A DNA stretch of 56,271 bases. It comes from Candidatus Latescibacterota bacterium (lineage in GTDB: Bacteria > Krumholzibacteriota > Krumholzibacteriia > WVZY01). How positions within the stretch are numbered: the stretch's first letter is position 1; every line of letters starts with the position of its first letter. Position numbers and translations under genes: made by a program. Shown piece by piece: positions 50,876-56,271 of this stretch. The stretch covers positions 3,948,090 through 4,004,360 of the forward strand of contig CP070677.1 of the NCBI GenBank assembly GCA_020352495.1, given 5' to 3'. The notes beneath the pieces are model-generated. The model was not told the origin of the DNA. It did not search any database and saw nothing but the letters and a program-made list of their open reading frames with translations.

Positions 50876-53647
50876 TCACTCTATGTAACCCAGAGACCGT
50901 AGCTGCTTTAGGGTCTCACGGTCGACTCCCAGCGCCTCACCACCCGTGGGCGCGACGATGTCATGCAGAGAGGCGTATGTCTGGAGGTATCTCTTTGCCA
51001 ATCTTCGGCTCAAGAACTTGAGTCGAAAATCCAAAACGAACTCGTTGAGATATCTCGATTCGTCCGGATCGTTTGTCAGATCGAAGATGAGATTCTTTTC
51101 GGGGATCAAATGGTAGTCACCGCAATGAATGCCCAGTTCTCCAAAACGATCTCCCTCGATAAACACCACTCTGTCGCGAAACGTCTCTGCGGACTCTCCC
51201 TTGGCGAGGGGCAGAAGGCTTCGGCCTTGAAAGAGCAACGGGTCGGGCTCGAGGTCTACAGCGTCGAGCACGGTCGGTAGAATGTCGAGGATCTGAACCT
51301 TTTCGGCCACTCGGACACCGGAGGGAAATCCGGGTCCGATGATGAGGAGGGGTATGTGTGTTCCCTGTACGAACGGTGGGGGGCGATGCTCCCACATACC
51401 ATGTTCACCAAAGTATTCACCGTGATCGGCCGTGACAATGAGAATCGTGTTCTCGAGGACACCGCTCTCGTCGAGCATCTTTACAAAACGGCCCATGTGA
51501 AAATCTCCATACTCGATCTCACCGTCGTAAAGGGCCGTTCGTGTCTCGCTAGTCGGCGACGAGAGCCATGGAGGATCGAGTCCTTCATGCCATGATTCCG
51601 GCGTCCCCGGCGTTGCGGCTTCGAAATAATGTCGATATGGCTCCGGTGGATCATAGGGTCCGTGGGCGTCCATCGTATGGATGTAGAGAAAGAAATTTCG
51701 ATCGGCGTTTTCTCGGATCCAACTCTGCATGAGGTCGCCGATAAGGAACTCGGCGTCGGGTGGTGTGACGTCACTCCCTCCCTCTCGGGCGATTCGACTC
51801 GCGGTAAACAACCGTGAGAATCCCTGATGCGTCCCCGAATACGGCCCCGCGTTCGGGTTTGTCGTAAACGCGGCCGTCGTGTATCCCATCAGGCGGAGAA
51901 TCTCGGCCATGGTCGGGAACTCCTTGGGAAGCACATCACCGACATGACGGACTCCCGTGGCCGAGATGGGATTGGAGGAGAAGAGACTGGGAACCGAGTG
52001 TTTTGTCGTCGTGCCGTTCGAATAGGCCCGATCAAAAAGCGTTCCCTTGGTCGAGAGACTGTCAAAAACCGGTGATGTATCTCGAGTATAGCCATAGGCC
52101 CCAAGATGGTCTGGACGCAGAGCATCTACCAGAAAGATCACAACATTTGGGTCTCGAGCGCGTTCGCCCAAAAGGACCGGATTGCACCAAAGTCCGAGGC
52201 TCCGTTTTTCCGAAGATGTTTTGAAGCTGACGTCGATTTCGTTTCCCGCCCACGGTGCAAGGTCGACCTCGTGATCGGACCATCGTGATTCGTTTGCCAG
52301 CACTTCCGAGAAGACGCTTTGCTCGCTTCCGTCGTGTCCGACGACGATTTCGAACGTGATCGGAATATTGGTATCCGACGTGGCAAGACCGAACAAGAGG
52401 CGGGGGCGCTCGCGGGGTACACTCACCGAATACGTGATACGAGACGGAGTGGCGACAAAGAGTACCGGTCGTATATCGTCATCGACGTTTTCGTAGCCAA
52501 CGTCGAACGGGACACCACCGAGAACTGCATTCGTGCGGTCGAGGACACGAAAGGATTCGATTTCGACTCTGGCGTCCCGGTCCGAGGGAATGATCCAGAA
52601 ATGATCGATTCGTTCTTTACCACGGTATCCAATTATGCGTTCTTTGATCTCGTACGATGCCGATTGTCCGGACGGAGCAAGTGGGATCCGGATGCCGTGG
52701 TGATGCCGGTCGATGTCTTCCTCCTGACCCCAAAAAACCTGAAAGTAGCTGCCTGAAGAGACCTTCAAGGTGATCACCAAAGACCCCACAGCGGACGCAT
52801 CGAGGCCCAACGGCTGCTCCGTTCTCAGCAAGGTTTCGGCGCGGTAGTTGGGGAAGATCTGGGACCCTTCGGAAATCTCGTAAGTCAACTCCTCGGATTC
52901 GGTCGCGACGAACTTGCCGTCTCGGGGAAGATCAAAGAGGACTCCTTCGACGAAGTCGATCTTTGGTGCCTCGAGCGTTTTGATGTCTTTGAGATGTTCG
53001 TCGAACCGATAGATGGAATTCAGCTTCGCCCGTGCGTTCGCCGCGTCGACGATATCGAGTGGATCGAGCATTTTCCATTCTTCCGGCCGTCGGTCCAATT
53101 CGCTCATCACCATTTCGATGGATTCTCGGATCTCTCCGACTTTCTTGCGGTGACCGGGGATGATCTGGGGCAGCGCCGCTGCCACGACGACTGCGACGAG
53201 AAGAATCACATGTGAGACGATGATCGCTCGTTTCGAAGTAATGAACGTGAAGAACAAAAGGCTTGCTCCAACAACCACTGCGATCAAGCCCGATAGCTCT
53301 TGTGGGCGCGGAGCGCGAGGATAGATCCAAACCATAAGACAACCCACGAGCAACATCGCAATCCCGAGAATGGCTACAATGATCCGGTTCCTCATACTCA
53401 CGCGACGCCGCGGTTCCACCAGAACACGTCTGTTGATAAAAAAGACAATCCCCAGAAATGCGAACACTCCCAGTATCAAGACACCGCCGATGATGACGGG
53501 GTTTGTGGGGAGGTAGTTCAAGAGGGACGCGAACGATTCGTCCTGGATCACGATACGGAGTCGCGAGCTAAATAGACTGTGGAGAATCAGCGCCCAGAAC
53601 AGCAAACCAAGAAACAAAATTATGTTGAAGCGATATCTTGAACTCAT
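50876..53647 (-). CDS. Membrane alkaline-phosphatase-superfamily enzyme (sulfatase-like fold)
   Basis: A 923-residue protein. Residues about 1-170 contain five membrane helices. A large extracytoplasmic beta region follows (about 200-490), then a sulfatase-like domain (about 500-810): VIFLVDALRPDHLGAYGYTR, LYIHTMDAHGPYD and ILIVTADHGEYFGEHG supply the metal ligands. The nucleophile region reads SNGTTTKHSVPSLFSS with no Cys/Ser-x-Pro-x-Arg, so formylglycine cannot form; a Thr nucleophile, as in phosphoglycerol or phosphoethanolamine transferases, is likelier. The family's usual sulfatase label should be treated with care. The C-terminus ends LKQLRSLGYIE, as in many enzymes of this group. Confidence 0.85.
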   Translation of the reverse strand: MSSRYRFNIILFLGLLFWALILHSLFSSRLRIVIQDESFASLLNYLPTNPVIIGGVLILGVFAFLGIVFFINRRVLVEPRRRVSMRNRIIVAILGIAMLLVGCLMVWIYPRAPRPQELSGLIAVVVGASLLFFTFITSKRAIIVSHVILLVAVVVAAALPQIIPGHRKKVGEIRESIEMVMSELDRRPEEWKMLDPLDIVDAANARAKLNSIYRFDEHLKDIKTLEAPKIDFVEGVLFDLPRDGKFVATESEELTYEISEGSQIFPNYRAETLLRTEQPLGLDASAVGSLVITLKVSSGSYFQVFWGQEEDIDRHHHGIRIPLAPSGQSASYEIKERIIGYRGKERIDHFWIIPSDRDARVEIESFRVLDRTNAVLGGVPFDVGYENVDDDIRPVLFVATPSRITYSVSVPRERPRLLFGLATSDTNIPITFEIVVGHDGSEQSVFSEVLANESRWSDHEVDLAPWAGNEIDVSFKTSSEKRSLGLWCNPVLLGERARDPNVVIFLVDALRPDHLGAYGYTRDTSPVFDSLSTKGTLFDRAYSNGTTTKHSVPSLFSSNPISATGVRHVGDVLPKEFPTMAEILRLMGYTTAAFTTNPNAGPYSGTHQGFSRLFTASRIAREGGSDVTPPDAEFLIGDLMQSWIRENADRNFFLYIHTMDAHGPYDPPEPYRHYFEAATPGTPESWHEGLDPPWLSSPTSETRTALYDGEIEYGDFHMGRFVKMLDESGVLENTILIVTADHGEYFGEHGMWEHRPPPFVQGTHIPLLIIGPGFPSGVRVAEKVQILDILPTVLDAVDLEPDPLLFQGRSLLPLAKGESAETFRDRVVFIEGDRFGELGIHCGDYHLIPEKNLIFDLTNDPDESRYLNEFVLDFRLKFLSRRLAKRYLQTYASLHDIVAPTGGEALGVDRETLKQLRSLGYIE

Positions 53648-54004
53648 GGATTCGAACCTCTCAGCGGAGTCTCGTCTCTCTGCGCCCAGGTGTTCCCACC
53701 GGGCTCGGACGAACTCGAGACAAAGGCAACGAGCTCGGTGGGTGTGGTTTCGCGTGTCGATGAATGATTCACAAAACGAATGACCGTCATACCGTACGCG
53801 AGGGGTAGTGGACTGTCAATTCGATTTCCATCACCGCTGGACAGCCCGTGAGTGTCGCGCTACCATTGGTTACCCAGTCTTCCGCGGCAACAGTTTGTGG
53901 TTTCACTTGGTCGTTGGTTTGCCTGGTTTTGCCGATAGGCTGGTGAGCTTTTGGCGATTCGTCGGCCGACGTTACGTGTTGGTGTAACTCAGCGGGGCAA
54001 GTCT
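53648..54004. other. Divergent intergenic region upstream of sulfotransferase
   Basis: About 357 bases between divergent genes. I could not find a promoter pair of good quality for either gene. A TTG at 53951 would add 18 residues to the sulfotransferase; I prefer the ATG at 54005. Confidence 0.45.
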
Positions 54005-54985
54005 ATGGTTGGACCCGTTTTTATTGTTGGCTGTGAGCGCTCTGGTACGACACTTCTCGGGCTGATGCTGATGCAGACCAAGGAGCTTCACATCGTCCAC
54101 GAGACCCGCTTTCTGACCACGCTACGGGAGAGGGCCGAGGAATATGGGGATTTTACGCAGCCTCACCAGAGGTGGTTTTTTCTGCGGGATCTTCAGCGCG
54201 AACCAGCGACGATGACGACGTCCGCGTTCGCCTCTTTTGATCTCGATCTGCCGGACGCGGAACAGGCGTTGCGTGCCGTTGCGCCGGCAACCTACCCGGA
54301 GGCCGCGGCCGCGCTCTACCAAGCGGCTACGACCAAAACTGGAAAGAAGCGGTGGGGAGACAAAACCCCCCGTTACGTCACACACATAGACTGGCTTTCC
54401 CAGGCCTATCAGACAGGCCAGTTTCTCCACGTTATTCGAGACGGACGAGACGCGGCCGTCAGTATCACAAAAGCCCGCTGGCAGCCGAACCTTCGCCGGG
54501 CAGCGGAACATTGGGCGCATCAAGTAACCATCGGGCGCCGGATGGGCGCCGAGCTTCCCGACGACCGGTACCGGGAACTCAAATTCGAGGAATTGGTCGA
54601 ACGGCCCGAAGATCAACTCCAACGCGTCACCGGTTGGTTGGGTGTGGAGTACTCGGCCTCCATGTTGAAATTCTTCGAGAAGACCGAACAGCTTCTGCCC
54701 AAGGAGCACATGGACCTTTTTGAAGAGGCCAAGAAACCCGCCAACGTTGCCCGCGCCTATGCATGGAAGAGGTCGATGAGCAATGCCGATGTGGCCGACG
54801 TCGAGGAAATTGCCGGGGCGACACTTGAGGCGTGCGGGTACACGCTCACCGGTCACGAGGTATCACGGCGGCGCAAGATCGAGCGATCTCTGATCGGCGT
54901 GCTGAGACCTGGTCTAAAAACCCTCCGTTCCGGGTTGAGAAGTCGAGGTTCTCTCACAAATCTATCGGACGGCGAGGACGATTGA
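54005..54985 (+). CDS. PAPS-dependent sulfotransferase
   Basis: Transfers sulfate from PAPS to a glycan, lipid or other acceptor. The protein has 326 residues from the ATG at 54005. The 5'-phosphosulfate-binding loop FIVGCERSGTTLLGLML starts at residue 6, as expected for the family; a longer TTG start would put it unusually far in. The segment RWGDKTPRYVTHI is typical of bacterial Sulfotransfer_1/3 proteins, and the 3'-phosphate-binding motif is LHVIRDGRDAAVS. The C-terminal region has the usual basic patch. It lies in a neighbourhood with sulfatase-superfamily and methyltransferase genes. The acceptor is unknown. Confidence 0.93.
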   Translation: MVGPVFIVGCERSGTTLLGLMLMQTKELHIVHETRFLTTLRERAEEYGDFTQPHQRWFFLRDLQREPATMTTSAFASFDLDLPDAEQALRAVAPATYPEAAAALYQAATTKTGKKRWGDKTPRYVTHIDWLSQAYQTGQFLHVIRDGRDAAVSITKARWQPNLRRAAEHWAHQVTIGRRMGAELPDDRYRELKFEELVERPEDQLQRVTGWLGVEYSASMLKFFEKTEQLLPKEHMDLFEEAKKPANVARAYAWKRSMSNADVADVEEIAGATLEACGYTLTGHEVSRRRKIERSLIGVLRPGLKTLRSGLRSRGSLTNLSDGEDD

Positions 54986-55215
54986 CATGCAGTCGTCCGA
55001 ACTCCGCGGTCGACGGAAGCGCCGACCGCGAGGGATCGTGGGGGTGCGCCGGCGAGTTCCGCAGCGCGCCGATGCCGCCAGTTGTGGCGGAAGTTCTCGC
55101 GACGTCCAATCGGCGCGCGAGGACTGTTTGAGCCGCCGTACCTCCACGATTCCCGAGCCAGATGCTCCACTGCGGTTCCGATCCTGACGAATCGATGTCA
55201 ATCCGCCTCGCCGTC

Positions 55216-56271
55216 CTATTCTTTCCTCGCGAACTCCGACCCTTCGCGCCATTGCGGAAAGTCGTCTTCCATACACAGCCTGAGGCCGATCTTGAAGAAC
55301 AGCTTCGCATCTTCGACGATTCCCGACAGGTCGGCGGTGCTTGGATCATATTCATCGCTTGGTCTGTGGTAGTGGTGTGCCCAGAAATCGCCAATCCTTT
55401 TGCTCGTCCACTCTCGTCCGTGTTCGGCGTGATCGCTCCATCCCTTGACAAACAGTGCCGGCACCCCGGCTTTGGCAAAACTGAAATGATCGGTACGGAA
55501 ATACATCCCATTCTCGGGGAACGGCTCGGGGGTCACATATCTGTCCTGTTCCACGGCCGCCTTCTCGACATAATCGTCCAGCTCGGATTGCCCATACCCG
55601 TAAATCGTGACGTCTCTCATTCTTCCCAAAGGCAAAAAGAGTTCATAGTTGAGGTTTGCTACGGTTTTGGGCAATGGGAAAACGGGATTGTCAACATAGT
55701 AGGCCGAACCGAGCAGGCCGGATTCCTCCGCGGTGACGGCGATGAACAGAACCGATCTTAGTGGCGTGGCGTCGAGCTTCGAGAAAGCCTTGGCCGTTTC
55801 CAACATACACGCGACCGGAAGCGCGTTATCCGCTGCGCCATTGTAAATGGAATCGCCGTCGATCGCGGGACCAACTCCCAAATGATCCCAGTGTGCCGTG
55901 TAGATGACACATTCATCCGCCCTCTCCGATCCCCGGAGAATCGCCATGACGTTTCGAGAGGTCGCAAACTTGAAGCTGTTCTCGATCGACAAACTGATCC
56001 GGGCATTCAGTTGTATGGCCCGAAACCCGGGTCTTGCGGCCGATTCGACCACCGACTCGAAATCCTTCTCCACCTTGTCGAAAATCTTCCTTGCCGCTTC
56101 GGTGGTGATCCAACCTTCGAGGGCACATCGCGACATGTTTTTGTCCTCCGACTGGAGAACAAGGTCCGCGCCCGCAGCGCCGTTCTGCAAAACCGTCCAG
56201 GGGTAGCCGGCCGCTCTTGTTTCGTGGATCACGATGACGCCCGTTGCGCCCTGCCGTGCCGCCTCCTCGTA
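55216..56271 (-). CDS. M28-family zinc peptidase, 5' part outside window
   Basis: Metallo-aminopeptidase of the M28 family, reading leftwards from beyond the right edge; about 351 residues are visible. The first residues (AARQGATGVIVIHETRA) belong to a PA domain inserted before or in the peptidase. Zinc ligands of the catalytic domain are visible in YTAHWDHLG, in the GAADNA segment, at VTAEESGLLG, in YFRTDHFSF and in YHRPSDEYD. The frame stays open to base 56271, so the start and any signal peptide lie outside. The stop at 55216 is 230 bases from the convergent sulfotransferase stop. Probably exported and active on peptides in the periplasm or outside. Confidence 0.92.
   Translation of the reverse strand, partial: YEEAARQGATGVIVIHETRAAGYPWTVLQNGAAGADLVLQSEDKNMSRCALEGWITTEAARKIFDKVEKDFESVVESAARPGFRAIQLNARISLSIENSFKFATSRNVMAILRGSERADECVIYTAHWDHLGVGPAIDGDSIYNGAADNALPVACMLETAKAFSKLDATPLRSVLFIAVTAEESGLLGSAYYVDNPVFPLPKTVANLNYELFLPLGRMRDVTIYGYGQSELDDYVEKAAVEQDRYVTPEPFPENGMYFRTDHFSFAKAGVPALFVKGWSDHAEHGREWTSKRIGDFWAHHYHRPSDEYDPSTADLSGIVEDAKLFFKIGLRLCMEDDFPQWREGSEFARKE

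Noticed and set aside
1-56271. tRNA, rRNA, CRISPR, prophage or insertion sequence
   Set aside because: No cloverleaf-like segment, regularly spaced repeat array, transposase or integrase was found on reading both strands.

Overview
The window looks like a chromosomal segment of an uncultured Gram-negative bacterium from, or close to, the FCB group (Krumholzibacteriota, Eisenbacteria or Latescibacterota type). This is an inference. It rests on four large secreted proteins ending in a PNPFNP-type C-terminal sorting domain, an outer-membrane porin beside a metal transporter, sulfatases, and a small cysteine-rich secreted protein. Coding density is high and strands are mixed. I see no tRNA, rRNA, CRISPR array, phage or insertion sequence.

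Region 1 (1-10.1 kb) is respiratory. A minus-strand run holds a lipid-anchored or membrane-anchored sulfatase, cytochrome b, a Rieske protein and a multiheme cytochrome c that runs off the left edge. Divergent from it is a molybdoenzyme operon: catalytic subunit, four-cluster ferredoxin subunit, NrfD-like membrane subunit and the maturase FdhD. Both operons have good sigma70-like promoters in the shared 568-bp gap. Next come a small secreted protein and a CaiB/BaiF CoA-transferase.

Region 2 (12.4-21.3 kb) is the most unusual part: one compact plus-strand operon of six genes. They encode a cytidylate-kinase-like/BON/USP-like protein with two C-terminal membrane helices, a TauE/SafE permease, a PEP-utilizer-like protein whose catalytic His is Asp, a stand-alone receiver, a full-length PEP-synthase-like protein that keeps the His, and a membrane histidine kinase. 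The two PEP-type proteins share N- and C-terminal domains, so they look like paralogues, one of them lacking the ATP-grasp domain. I recognise no described pathway that uses this set, and it is my main candidate for an undescribed system: a signalling or phosphotransfer module controlling an anion exporter.

Region 3 (21.4-32.7 kb, minus strand) has a nucleotide-sugar dehydrogenase, a secreted heparinase-like protein, kynureninase and a 1,539-codon subtilisin-like protease with five PKD domains. The protease gene has one in-frame TGA at a position where relatives usually have Cys.

Region 4 (32.7-37.8 kb) is a zinc/manganese-type uptake operon: small His/Cys-rich exported protein, porin, binding protein and two permeases, but no ATPase.

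Region 5 (38-56 kb) is mixed: UbiA prenyltransferase, secreted peptidylarginine-deiminase-like protein, an OmpR-type regulator with Glu at the phosphorylation site, an Ada-like methyltransferase, an unknown 565-residue protein, a frameshifted MATE exporter, a secreted PKD-like protein followed by a clear terminator, a methyltransferase, a membrane alkaline-phosphatase-superfamily enzyme, a sulfotransferase and, at the right edge, a partial M28 peptidase.
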